Of a DNA stretch of 64,000 nt, positions 54,071 through 63,900 are shown in pieces (positions within the stretch are counted from its first letter, which is position 1; each line of letters begins with the position of its first letter). The notes under the pieces were generated by a model. It did not search any database and was not told where the DNA came from. It saw nothing but the letters and a program-made list of their open reading frames with translations. The DNA is from Phaeovibrio sulfidiphilus. Lineage in GTDB: Bacteria > Pseudomonadota > Alphaproteobacteria > Rhodospirillales > Rhodospirillaceae. The translations under genes and the position numbers were made by a program. The stretch covers positions 186,001 to 250,000 of the forward strand of contig NZ_JACZHT010000003.1 of the NCBI RefSeq assembly GCF_014861485.1, given 5' to 3'.

Positions 54071-55371
54071 CCGACACCTCCCGGCGCGACGACGCCCCGA
54101 CCCCTCTGGTTGTGGGCTTCGGCTGCCGCCTGAACGCAAGTGAATCCCGCATGATCCGGGAGCAGTGCACCCTGGCCGGTGCCCACAACGCCGTGGTGAT
54201 CAACACGTGTGCGGTCACCCGGGAGGCCGAGCGCCAGGCGCGCCAGACCATCCGCCGTCTGCGGCGCGAGAACCCGGATGCGCTGATGATCGTGACCGGG
54301 TGCGCGCCCCAGATCGACCCCTCGCGCTGGGAGTCCATGCCCGAGGTGGACCGGGTTCTGGGCAACCGGGAGAAGCTCCACGCCCACTTCTACCGCGAGG
54401 CCCTGGACGCCCGCAGCCAGAGGGTCCAGGTCGCCTCCATCGCCGAAATCCCCGAGGACATGCCCCCCTTCATCCGGGAGCGCGATGGCCGCTTCCGCGC
54501 CTTCGTGCACATCCAGCAGGGCTGCGACCACGCGTGCACCTTCTGCGTGGTGCCCCTTGCCCGGGGTCCGGGCTACTCCCTGCCCAAGGACCACATTCTC
54601 GAGCAGATCCGCCTTCTGGTGGCGGACGGGGTCCGGGAAATCGTGCTCTCGGGGGTGGACGTGGCCTCCTGGGGACGGGAGGCGGGTGCCTCGGGCACGC
54701 TGGGGGATCTGGTGCGCCACCTGCTGGACGACCTGCCGGACCTGGAGCGCCTGCGCCTCTCCAGCCTGGATCCGGTCATCCTGGCCACGGATTCCACGCT
54801 CTTCGACCTTCTGACCCGCGAGCCCCGCATCATGGGGCACCTGCACCTGTCCGTACAGTCCGGCTCGGACCTGATCCTCAAGCGCATGCGACGGCGCCAC
54901 CGGCGCGCCCTGGTGGTGGACACCGCCCGGCGCCTGCGCGACGCCCGCCCCGACCTGGCCCTGGGGGCCGACCTGATTGCGGGCTTCCCCACGGAAAGCG
55001 AGGATGACTTCCGCCAGACCCTGGAGCTGATCGGGGACGCGGGGCTTTCCCATCTCCACATTTTTCCGTACAGTCCCCGGCCCGGAACAAAGGCGGCGCT
55101 CATCCCGGGACTGGATCCGGGTCTTGTGAAGGACCGCGCCCGGCTCCTGCGCGAGCGGGCGGACCAGGCATTCCGGGATTTCCTGCACGCGCGGATCGGC
55201 TCGGAGACAAACGTTCTTGTGGAAAAGCCCGGCTTCGGGCATGCAGAGGAATATTTTCCCGTCCGCCTGGAGGAAGACGCCGCCCTCCCCGGCGATATTG
55301 TCCGGGTGTGCCTCGAACCCGATGAGCGGGACGGGGCATCCCTGTTCGGAAAGGTGATTTCAAAGCGATGA
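54067..55371 (+). CDS. mtaB: tRNA t6A37 methylthiotransferase (MtaB-type radical SAM enzyme)
   Basis: MtaB adds a methylthio group to t6A at tRNA position 37. The 434-residue protein has the UPF0004 domain with cluster cysteines Cys20 (GFGCRLNASES), Cys48 (INTCAVT) and Cys79 (VTGCAPQ), the radical SAM motif CDHACTFC (Cys153, Cys157, Cys160), and a C-terminal TRAM-like part. The GCRLN start distinguishes MtaB from MiaB and RimO. The start is a GTG at 54067 overlapping the dapF stop by four bases. Its end overlaps ftsY by ATGA. Confidence 0.93.
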   Translation: MTDTSRRDDAPTPLVVGFGCRLNASESRMIREQCTLAGAHNAVVINTCAVTREAERQARQTIRRLRRENPDALMIVTGCAPQIDPSRWESMPEVDRVLGNREKLHAHFYREALDARSQRVQVASIAEIPEDMPPFIRERDGRFRAFVHIQQGCDHACTFCVVPLARGPGYSLPKDHILEQIRLLVADGVREIVLSGVDVASWGREAGASGTLGDLVRHLLDDLPDLERLRLSSLDPVILATDSTLFDLLTREPRIMGHLHLSVQSGSDLILKRMRRRHRRALVVDTARRLRDARPDLALGADLIAGFPTESEDDFRQTLELIGDAGLSHLHIFPYSPRPGTKAALIPGLDPGLVKDRARLLRERADQAFRDFLHARIGSETNVLVEKPGFGHAEEYFPVRLEEDAALPGDIVRVCLEPDERDGASLFGKVISKR

Positions 55372-56792
55372 ACGATACAGCACAACGCCAGGGCTTTCTC
55401 TCCCGACTTTTCGGGCCGCGCTCCTTTGATCCGGCCCCTGCCGCAGGCGCTGCCGCCGTCATCGTTCCGGCTCTCCTGTCCGGCGACCCGGTGGACCCGG
55501 CAACGGCCGGCGCCAGCGCGTTCGCCTACTCGACCGAGCGCCCGAAACGCTGGGATTCCTCCCGGGGGCTTCTGGGGAACATCCTGGGACCGGTGGCCTT
55601 CCAGCCTCCCGCCCGGATCGCGGCCCCGGCGGCCACGGCCCCGCTCGCTGGACCGGCAGGAACCTTCGAGCTTCCCCCGGTCCTGGTGCCCCCGTCCGTC
55701 GGGACGGCCCCCGCCGCCCCCAGCCTGACGGTTCCGGCACCGGCCGGCCCCAGCGTCACCCCGGCCGCAGCACCCCCGGCCGCGGGCCCCGCGCCTGCGC
55801 CCCTTGCGCCAGCCGCACCGCCGCCCGCTGCCCAACCCGAGGACACCCTTGCTCCCGCCGCCGAGCCCGTCAGCTTCTTCGTGCGCCTGCGCGAGGGCCT
55901 GGGCCGCACCGCCGGGCGCCTGGCCGGAGGCATCAACAGCCTCCTGACCGAGCGCAAGCTGGACGCGGAAACCCTCGAGGATCTGGAAGACCTGCTGATC
56001 ACCGGAGACCTGGGCACGGAGACCGCCTCGAAGCTGGTCGAGGATCTGTCGCGCAGCCGCTTCGGCAAGGAAGTCTCCGCCCGCGAGGTCCGGGAGTTTT
56101 TCGCGGACGGCATCGCCCGGGTGCTGGAGCCGGTGGCCCGCCCCCTCGAGATCAATCCGTCCCTGCGTCCCCACGTGATCCTGGTGGTGGGGGTGAACGG
56201 CTCGGGCAAGACCACCACCATCGGCAAGATCGCCCACCAGCTGGTGCAGGAAGGCCGCAGCGTCATGCTGGCCGCCGGAGACACCTTCCGCGCCGCCGCC
56301 GTCGAGCAACTGAAGATCTGGGGCGAGCGCACCAACTCCCCCGTGGTGGCCCGCGACACGGGCGCGGACGCCGCCGGCCTGGCCTACGAGGCCCTGGAAA
56401 AGGCCCGGGCCGAGGGTGTGGACGTCCTCCTGATCGACACCGCCGGGCGCCTGCACAACAAGTCCGAGCTGATGGAGGAACTGAAGAAGGTCGTCCGGGT
56501 GCTTCGCAAGATCGATCCCGTCGTGCCCCACACCGTCCTTCAGGTTCTGGACGCCACCGTGGGCCAGAACGCCCACCAGCAGGTGAAGATTTTCAGCGAG
56601 ATGGTCGACGTGAACGGCCTGGTCATGACCAAGCTGGACGGCACGGCCAAGGGCGGCGTCGTGGTCTCGCTCGCCGAGAAGTTCGGCCTGCCGGTCCACT
56701 ACGTGGGCGTCGGCGAGGGCGCCGAGGATCTGCGTCCCTTCGCGGCCCAGGATTTCGCCCGCTCGCTGATGGACCTGGAACGCCTCCACTGA
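55368..56792 (+). CDS. ftsY: Signal recognition particle receptor FtsY
   Basis: FtsY docks ribosome-SRP complexes at the inner membrane. The 474-residue protein has a poorly conserved, Ala/Pro-rich N-terminal region (about 20-165), then the NG GTPase: N-domain (FFVRLREGLGRTAGRLAGGI), P-loop GVNGSGKTTT (275-284), AGDTFRAAAVEQL, DTAGRLHNKSELMEEL, LDATVGQNA, MTKLDGTAKGG and VGEGAEDLRPF. Other FtsY proteins have an acidic A-domain at the N-terminus; here it is replaced by a neutral, proline-rich region that begins with FLSRLFG, a possible short membrane-binding helix. It overlaps mtaB by four bases and is followed by a strong hairpin. Confidence 0.96.
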   Translation: MNDTAQRQGFLSRLFGPRSFDPAPAAGAAAVIVPALLSGDPVDPATAGASAFAYSTERPKRWDSSRGLLGNILGPVAFQPPARIAAPAATAPLAGPAGTFELPPVLVPPSVGTAPAAPSLTVPAPAGPSVTPAAAPPAAGPAPAPLAPAAPPPAAQPEDTLAPAAEPVSFFVRLREGLGRTAGRLAGGINSLLTERKLDAETLEDLEDLLITGDLGTETASKLVEDLSRSRFGKEVSAREVREFFADGIARVLEPVARPLEINPSLRPHVILVVGVNGSGKTTTIGKIAHQLVQEGRSVMLAAGDTFRAAAVEQLKIWGERTNSPVVARDTGADAAGLAYEALEKARAEGVDVLLIDTAGRLHNKSELMEELKKVVRVLRKIDPVVPHTVLQVLDATVGQNAHQQVKIFSEMVDVNGLVMTKLDGTAKGGVVVSLAEKFGLPVHYVGVGEGAEDLRPFAAQDFARSLMDLERLH

Positions 56793-56820
56793 CACGACAC
56801 CCGGAGCGGGCCGATGGCGG

Positions 56821-56859
56821 CCCCTCCGGCCTGATCCGGGGGTTCCCGGACCGGAGGGG
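56821..56859. terminator. Strong hairpin downstream of ftsY
   Basis: CCCCTCCGG (56821-56829) pairs with CCGGAGGGG (56851-56859), and inside it TCCGGG pairs with CCCGGA around a GGTT loop: 15 base pairs with one five-base bulge. No T run follows, so it is a Rho-assisted terminator or a 3' stabilising structure. Confidence 0.5.
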
Positions 56860-56962
56860 GATCCCCGGCGCGACCAACCGGCAACAAACGCCCCTCCGAC
56901 AGGACACCAGGCCCGGCCTCCCACCGGACGGGTCCGAACACCGTTTTCCGGAGATCCCTGCC

Positions 56963-57898
56963 CTGATCATCAGCGCCAGCCGCCGGACCGACATCCCCGC
57001 CTTCCATATGGACTGGCTCCTGAACCGGCTGCGCGAGGGCCATGCCCTGGTGCGCAATCCGGTCAATCCCCGCTCCATCACCCGGGTTGACCTGTCGCGC
57101 GAGGCTGTGGACGGCATCGTCTTCTGGACGAAAAACCCCGCCCCCCTTCTGGAGCACATTGGCGCCCTGGACGGCTGGCCGTTCTACGTCCAGTTCACCC
57201 TGACCGGCTACGGGCCCGACCTGGAGCCCCGGGTTCCGGACCGCGCCCGCCGTCTGGACACCTTCCGGGCACTCGCCGCCCGGATCGGACCGGATCGCGT
57301 GACCTGGCGCTACGACCCCATAATCCTGAGCCCCGCCTGGCCCGTGGCCTTTCATCTGGAGACCTTTGAAGCCCTGTGCCGGGAGCTGGCGGGCAGCACC
57401 ACCCGCTGCGTCATCAGCGTTCTGGATCTGTATGCGAAAATCCGCCGGCCCATGCTGGCCCTCGGGGTCCGGGCGCCGTCCGAAGGCGAGGCTGCGGACC
57501 TGGCGCGGGCCCTGCACACGCTCGGGGCCGCGCACGAGATCACCGTGAGTGCCTGCTGCGAGCCCGCCTTCCGGGCCGCGGGACTGCCTCCGGCCCGCTG
57601 CATTGACGCCAGCCAGCTGGCCCGCCCGGGAGAGGCACCGCCGGCCGCGCGCAGGGATCCGGGACAGCGCCCCGCCTGTGCCTGCGACCGGAGCGTGGAT
57701 ATCGGGCACTATGGAACCTGCCCGCACGGCTGCCTGTATTGCTATGCCAATCCGTCCCGCGGGCGGGTGCTTGAGCGGCTCGGCCGTTACGACCCCGGGG
57801 CCCCGATGCTGTGCGACGCCCCCGGGCCGGACGACCGGGTGACGCAACCGCGCCCCCGCCGCGCCTCCCCGGGACAGGGGCACCTTTTCCAGGACTGA
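56963..57898 (+). CDS. DUF1848 domain protein, probable CTG start
   Basis: The 311-residue product belongs to the DUF1848 family, uncharacterised proteins with a C-terminal cysteine motif like that of radical SAM enzymes. Family-type stretches are IISASRRTDIPAF at the N-terminus, LVRNPVNPRSITRV, IVFWTKNP, YVQFTLTGYG, WRYDPIILSP, DLYAKI and CPHGCLYCYAN near residue 255. The family normally starts MIISASRRTDIP. Here the codon in the Met position is CTG (56963), with GGAG at 56950-56953 at proper spacing, and there is no ATG or GTG before it; the first ATG (57008) would remove the conserved N-terminus. A CTG start is therefore likely. Confidence 0.83.
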   Translation: MIISASRRTDIPAFHMDWLLNRLREGHALVRNPVNPRSITRVDLSREAVDGIVFWTKNPAPLLEHIGALDGWPFYVQFTLTGYGPDLEPRVPDRARRLDTFRALAARIGPDRVTWRYDPIILSPAWPVAFHLETFEALCRELAGSTTRCVISVLDLYAKIRRPMLALGVRAPSEGEAADLARALHTLGAAHEITVSACCEPAFRAAGLPPARCIDASQLARPGEAPPAARRDPGQRPACACDRSVDIGHYGTCPHGCLYCYANPSRGRVLERLGRYDPGAPMLCDAPGPDDRVTQPRPRRASPGQGHLFQD

Positions 57899-57981
57899 TG
57901 ACGGGCCCGTGGCACCCCTGCCCGGGCGCCGGAGCCCATCCGGACGCGGAGGCGGATGCGGTCACGGCGGCGGTCGACGCC

Positions 57982-60183
57982 TCAGCCGGGATCCGGATCC
58001 AAAGTCCGGTCCCCGTCCCCGTCCTTGCTCCGCGCCGGATCCAGGCGCTTCAGGGCCTCGCCAACCTGTTTCTGCCCGGCACGGGCCATCTCCACGAGAG
58101 AGTGCCCCTCGGCGCCGGGGAACGCCTCGACGGCATTCCCGTACGCCTCCAGGGCCTCCTCGAGGACCGCCTGATCCCCCCTCATCTGCCCCAGCTGGCG
58201 CAAACTGGCGCCCAGATTGATCTGGGACATGGCCCACTCCCGGGCCCCGCGGCCGGAGGTCGCCTCCCCCGCACTGCGAAACGACTGGACCGCCTTTTCC
58301 AGGGCTGCGGGATCCTTTTCCATCAGCCCCAGGTTGGCCAGGGCACTCCCCAGATTGTGCTGGATGGTGGCGTACTGCCAGGAATCGGCCGTGTCGCCCC
58401 TCTGGCGCAGGATGTCCTCGAACCCGGCGACCGCCTCCCGCAACAGGTCCGCCTTGCCGCTGAAATGTCCGATCAAGGCGAGGGCCGACGACAGGTTGTT
58501 GAGGCAGGCACCGTGGTCGGCGGGGGACTGTTCCCGGGTGAACACCTCGAGAGAGGCCCGGGAGGCGGCCACCGATGCCTCAAGCAGATCCACCCGGGTC
58601 TCACGCTGGCCCAGAAGCAACAGCGCATTCGCAAGGGAGCGCTGCAGCGAGCCCCACTGGGCCGGATCCTTGCTGCGGTCCAGAAGCTCAAGGGCCTTGC
58701 GGTACAGACCGGCGGCCGTCTCCAGGCTTTCGCCGCTGCCCCGCTGCAGGGCCACCATCTCGTGAAGCCGGGCCAGGTCGGCCAGCAGGCCCGCCCGAAT
58801 GTCCGACGAAAAGCTGCTCTCCGGGGCTTCCAGGGCCTCGCGGATGATGGTCATGGCCTCCCGGCGCGCGTCCGACGTGTTGCGGGTGGCGAGAAGCGCA
58901 CCAAAGGCAGCCAGAGCGGGAAAGAGATCCTCGGGGGCGCTGCGGAACTCGGGAACCGCAAGAGCGCCCCGAAAGGCCCCGGCCGCCCGGTCGAACAGCT
59001 CCGGCGCCCCGGTGCGGCTGGCCATCAGCCACAGGGTCATGCCGATGCGCGAGGTCACAATGGCCCACTGCACGGGCATGGCGTCCCGGGACAGCCCGGC
59101 ACAGGCCGCCTCGTAGACCGCAAGCGCCTCCTCCAGGTGGGCGGTGCCCGGCACCCGCTCGGCAACCTGGCGCAGGGCCAGCCCCAAATCCAGCTGGCGC
59201 AAAATCCGCTGGAACACCATGTCCGGCGGCACCTCCTGGTGCGCCGCCGCCCGCAGGGCCACAAGCCCCTGCTCCATCAGATCGACCAAGCCGCCCTCGA
59301 GCCCCCGCTGGACCAGAGCCATCCCCAGGGTGGTCTGGAGCTTGGCCAGAACCGCCGGGGTCTCGTGTTCGGTCACAGCGGCCAGACCGTCGCGGCAGGC
59401 GCGCTCGGCCTCCTCGAGGCAGGACATCTCGCCCGTTGTCTCGCCCCAGCGCAGGAAGGCGTTTCCGATATTGGCCTGGATTCCCGCGTACTCGGAGCGC
59501 ACCTCCTGCTGGCCAAAGCAGTTGAGAGCGGATCGCAGGGCCGTCACGGCCAGGGCGTAGCGCCCGGCCGCATTTTCCAGTTCCCCCAGCGCCGTCAGGG
59601 TCACCCCCAGGCTGTTGTACAGGGAGCCCTGGTCGTGGATCTCCCGGGGAACCGGAGCCTCCAGGCACAGCTGGTAGAGCGAAGCCGACTCGCCGAGAAG
59701 TTGCGAGTCGCCGTGAAGCATCCCCAGCGTCCTCAGGCTGTCCGCAAGACTGACCCGGCACCAGTCCATGACCTGGGCCTGGTCCGCCACATCCGGCGAG
59801 GCCAGAAGGGCCCGGTACCCCTGGGCTGCGGCGCACAGGGACTCCCCGTCCTCGTGCTGCAACCCATGAGAGAGAAGAACATCGGCGTACTGGATCCGAA
59901 ATCCGATGGCGTCGGCCCCGGAAACCCTGGACGCCTTGCGGATGGCTTTCGTCAGCAGGTCCAGGGCCTCCTGCAAGGCTCCCTGGAGCGCCAGATCCCG
60001 AGCCTCCCGGGCCATTCCGTCACACGCGTCCAAAATGTCGGGGGCGTGCCGACGGTCCCAGGCGCTGCGGACCAGGATACCGATAACGCCTGAGATGCAA
60101 ACAAGCGTAACCACAATTCCTGCGCGCACAAGACCGGAGGCGTTTGTCCAGACCGTTGCCAGATCCGGGATCGCTTCGAACAT
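57982..60183 (-). CDS. Membrane-anchored TPR-repeat protein
   Basis: The 733-residue protein has one N-terminal membrane helix (about residues 19-39) followed almost entirely by tetratricopeptide-like helical repeats. Repeating elements of the form (A/G)xxLxNLGxALxxLG occur (for example LYNSLGVTLTALGELENAAGRYA, IQANIGNAFLRWGE, LNNLSSALALIGHF, IQHNLGSALANLG, SQINLGASLRQLGQM). The repeats are longer than classical TPRs and resemble those of bacterial tetratricopeptide/CHAT-associated proteins, but no enzymatic domain is present. It may be a periplasmic or cytoplasmic scaffold held at the membrane. GAGG lies just before the ATG. It is convergent with the DUF1848 gene, and its function is unknown. 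Confidence 0.8.
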   Translation of the reverse strand: MFEAIPDLATVWTNASGLVRAGIVVTLVCISGVIGILVRSAWDRRHAPDILDACDGMAREARDLALQGALQEALDLLTKAIRKASRVSGADAIGFRIQYADVLLSHGLQHEDGESLCAAAQGYRALLASPDVADQAQVMDWCRVSLADSLRTLGMLHGDSQLLGESASLYQLCLEAPVPREIHDQGSLYNSLGVTLTALGELENAAGRYALAVTALRSALNCFGQQEVRSEYAGIQANIGNAFLRWGETTGEMSCLEEAERACRDGLAAVTEHETPAVLAKLQTTLGMALVQRGLEGGLVDLMEQGLVALRAAAHQEVPPDMVFQRILRQLDLGLALRQVAERVPGTAHLEEALAVYEAACAGLSRDAMPVQWAIVTSRIGMTLWLMASRTGAPELFDRAAGAFRGALAVPEFRSAPEDLFPALAAFGALLATRNTSDARREAMTIIREALEAPESSFSSDIRAGLLADLARLHEMVALQRGSGESLETAAGLYRKALELLDRSKDPAQWGSLQRSLANALLLLGQRETRVDLLEASVAASRASLEVFTREQSPADHGACLNNLSSALALIGHFSGKADLLREAVAGFEDILRQRGDTADSWQYATIQHNLGSALANLGLMEKDPAALEKAVQSFRSAGEATSGRGAREWAMSQINLGASLRQLGQMRGDQAVLEEALEAYGNAVEAFPGAEGHSLVEMARAGQKQVGEALKRLDPARSKDGDGDRTLDPDPG

Positions 60184-60433
60184 GGGGCTGCCTCATCCGG
60201 GAAAGAAATTACCACCAAGTTATGGTAGATTATGCCCCGCAGTGCAACGCCCAACCGGAAGAGTTGTTGAAGGATCCATATTCCAGCATACTGCGCACCC
60301 GCCGGAAGGGCGGATTTTCCCGGAAAACCGCCAAAGGAGCACACCGCCCGGGCCCCGAAAATCCGGCGAGTCCCCGCCCCCAGGCGTCTTCGGGCGCGAT
60401 TTCACACCCCTCGAGTCCGGTACGGAGATACCC
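60184..60433. other. Intergenic region between the TPR gene and the phzF remnant
   Basis: It contains the probable promoter region of the TPR gene, with AT-rich sequence near 60200-60235 and a dyad TACCA-N8-TGGTA (60210-60227) close to the start codon. A TTGCAC/CATAAC pair separated by 17 bases on the minus strand is a weak promoter candidate. Nothing else was recognised. Confidence 0.4.
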
Positions 60434-60740
60434 TTGCGTTATTTTGTTGTTGATGCGTTCGCGGACCGCGTGTTTTCCGGAAATCCGGCCGGTGTCTGCA
60501 TTCCGCACGCCTGATCTTCCGAATCACGGACGAAGGGCAGGCCCGCGAGAACACTCAAACGGAAACCGCCCTGGCCCTCCCCGAGAGCGGCGGCTGGCGG
60601 ATACGCCGGATCACACCCGGGGGTGAGGCGCCGCCGTGAAGACACCCAAAGCTGGAAACCGTCTTTGTTCTGTTCAACCGATACGGACCCGCGGCAAATC
60701 CCCCGGTGTTCCGGTCCCTGGGGGGCGAGCCCTTGGGCTC
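60434..60740 (+). pseudogene. phzF-family pseudogene (frameshift and in-frame stop)
   Basis: A TTG start at 60434, with GGAG seven bases before it, opens LRYFVVDAFADRVFSGNPAGVCIPHA, the N-terminus of PhzF-family isomerases, which stops at 60514 (first 20 residues shown as two parts: LRYFVVDAFADR and VFSGNPAGVC). Family-like sequence continues in another frame: ARENTQTETALALPESGGW, then RIRRITPGGE. Next comes a TGA (60637-60639) exactly where the conserved Cys of DLCGHATLA should be, followed in the same frame by VLFNRYGPAA and PPVFRSLGGEP. After about 60740 the similarity fades, and the metH end follows. The gene is thus broken by at least one frameshift, one stop and a lost 3' part. Confidence 0.75.
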
Positions 60741-60938
60741 AGGAATCAGGAACGCGGCCCGGGGGTGCCCGGGTCAGGGGGCGCGTGCCCCCGGTGTCCG
60801 GACACGGGGACAGGACAAGCCTTTTGAGCGCCCGACCGGTTCCCTGCACCGAAGACCCGCAACGGTCCGGGATCCGCCCGCGGCACACCGTTTCCGGCGT
60901 GCCCCTGGCGGCGGACCTCCTGCGGCCCGTGCGCAGCC

Positions 60939-63900
60939 TCAGACGCTGAAGTAGCGCGCCTGGGGATGCAAGATCACCAGCGCCGAGGTGGACTGCTCCG
61001 GCACCAGCTCCCACTCCTCGGTCAGGGAGAGGCCAATCCGGTCGGCTCCCAGAAGCTCCAGGATCTGGGCCTGGTCCTCCAGGTTCGGGCAGGCGGGGTA
61101 GCCGAACGAGTAGCGGGCGCCGCGGTACTTCTGGCGCAGCAGATCGCCGGTCTCCCGGGCGTCCTCCCCCGAGTATCCCAGATCCGCGCGGATGCGCTTG
61201 TGCACGTACTCGGCCATGGCCTCGGCCACCTCCACGGACAGGCCGTGGAAATAGAGGTAGTCCCGATAGGCGTTGGACTCGAACAGGCGGGCGGATTCCC
61301 GCGAGGCCGCAGCCCCCACAGTCACAGCCTGAAGACCGATCACGTCCCGGCACTCGGGGCCCAGGGCCACATCCAGAACGAAGTCGGAAATGCACAGGCC
61401 GCCGGACTTCCCCTGACGCGGCAGACTGAAGCGCCCCACCTCCCGCACACCGTCGGGCGCGAACAGGATCAAGTCATTGCCGTCGCTGGCCGCCTTCCAG
61501 AAGCCGTACACGGCCTTGGGGACGATCAGCTCCTCGGTCGCGGCCTTCTTCAGCCAGTCGTGGTAGATGGGCCGGACGTTGGCGTCGATCCAGGCGTTCC
61601 ACTCGTCGGCGGGCCGGTCGCCGCGCCGGTAGCGCCACTGGAAGCCGAACAGGGTCTTCTCGTTGACGAACGGGACCACCGACTTGATGGACACGTTTTC
61701 CAGCACCCGGGCACCCCAGAACGGCGGCACGCGCACATCGGTTGCCCGCTTCAGATCCTCCCGGTGCAGGTCCGAGTCATCGTGGCCCACCGGACGTTCC
61801 AGAACGCCGCGGGCCTGGGTCCGGGCCTCCTGGGCGCTCAGGGGGGCCTGGGCGCCCGGCACAAGGGCCGGTGCGGCCGCCTGCTCGGCCTTGCGGGCCG
61901 TGATGGCTGCCAGGTAGGCATCGAACTCGCCGGCGACCACCTTGCCCATCAGGTCCAGGCCGTCGAAGGCATCCCGGGCGTAGGCGACGCGCCCGTGGTT
62001 GCCGTAGGCCCGGGTGCAGTCGTCCTCCACGAAGCGCCGGGTCAGGGCCGCGCCCCCCAGGATCACCGGAGTGTTCCAGCCCTCGCGGGCCATCTCCTCG
62101 AGATTTTCCTTCATGATGATGGTGGACTTCACCAGCAGGCCCGAAAGCCCGATGGCGTCGGCGTTGTGCGCGCGCGCGGCCTCCAGGATGGCCGGGAGGG
62201 GCTGCTTGATGCCCAGGTTGATCACCCGGTAGCCGTTATTGGACAGGATGATGTCCACCAGGTTCTTGCCGATGTCGTGAACGTCGCCCTTGACCGTGGC
62301 CAGCACCATGGTGCCGCGGGTGTCCATGGCATCCTTCTTTTCCATGTGGGGCTCGAGAGCCGCCACCGCGGCCTTCATGGTCTCGGCCGACTGGAGAACA
62401 AACGGCAGCTGCATCTTGCCGGAGCCGAACAGCTCGCCCACGACCTTCATACCGTCGAGCAGGATCTCGTTGACGATGTCCAGGGGCGCGTGGGTCTTCA
62501 GCGCCTCCTCCAGATCCTCCTCGATGCCCAGGCGGTTGCCCTCGATGATGCGATCCTTGAGGCGTTCCTCCACCGTCTGGTCGGTGCGATCGACCGTGCG
62601 GACCTCAGTGCGCCCCTCGAACAGGGCGATGAAGGCGTGCAGCGGGTCGTAGCCCTCCCGGCGGCGGTCATAAATGAGATCAAGCGCGGTCTCCACCTCC
62701 TCCGGGGCCAGGGTGTGCAGGGGCAGGATCTTGGAGACGTGAACGATCGCCCCCGTCAGGCCCACCTTGATGGCCTCGTCCAGGAACACCGAGTTCAGGA
62801 CCGCCCGGGCCGCGGGCTTCAGGCCGAAGGAAATGTTGGACAGCCCCAGAATGATCTGGACCTCGGGCATCTCGTCTCGGATGCGGCGGATGGCCTCCAG
62901 GGTCTCGACCCCCAGCGTGCGGTCCTCCTCCACGCCGGTGCAGATGGTGAAGGTCAGGGGATCGAACAGCAGATCCGACGCCGGAAGGTGGTGACGGCCG
63001 ACCGCGAATTCATACAGACGCCGGGCAATGCGCAGCTTGTCATCGGCGCTCTTGGCCATGCCCTCCTCGTCGATGGTCAGGGCAATGACCGAGGCTCCGA
63101 ACTCCCGGGCCAGACCAAGGCGCTTTTCGGCCTCGCCCTCCCCGTCCTCGAAGTTGATGGAGTTCACAATGGCCTTGCCGCCGTAGAGCTTCAGGGCCGC
63201 CTCCAGAACCGGGGTCTCGGTGGAGTCGAACACGAGCGGCGTGGGCACGGAGCCCCGCAGGCGGCTGACCACCTCGGTCATGTCCGCCACCTCGTTGCGC
63301 CCCACGAAGGCGGTGCAGACGTCGAGGGTGTTGGAACCCTCCCGGACCTGCTCCCGGCCCATGGCCACGATGCCATCCCAGTCCTGGGACTCCTGGAGCG
63401 TGCGGAACTTCTTCGAGCCGTTGGCGTTCAGGCGCTCGCCGATGGACAGGAACGAGTTTTCCTGGCGCAGGGGAACGCCGTGATACAGCGACGCCACCGA
63501 CGGCACGAAATGCACCGAGCGGCGGACCGGGGCGGGACGGACCGCGCCGCCCGCAAGGTCCGTCAGCATGGCGTTGGTGGCCCCGATGTGGGCGGGGGTG
63601 GTGCCGCAGCAGCCCCCCACCAGGTTGAGGCCGTCCTCGGTGACAAAGCGGCGGTGCCAGTCGGCGAACTCGTCCGCGCCCAGGGGGTAGTGGGCCTTGC
63701 CGTCCAGCAGCTCGGGCAGGCCCGCATTGGGCTGGACCGACAGGAAGCCGGGCCAGCTTTCCGACAGCTGGCGCAGGTGGTCGCTCATCTCCCGGGGGCC
63801 GGTGGCGCAGTTGAAGCCGAGCGAGTCCACCTCGAGGGACGCGGCAATGGCAATCACCGCCGAGAGGTCCGTCCCCACCAGAAGCGAGCCGGTGGTCTCC

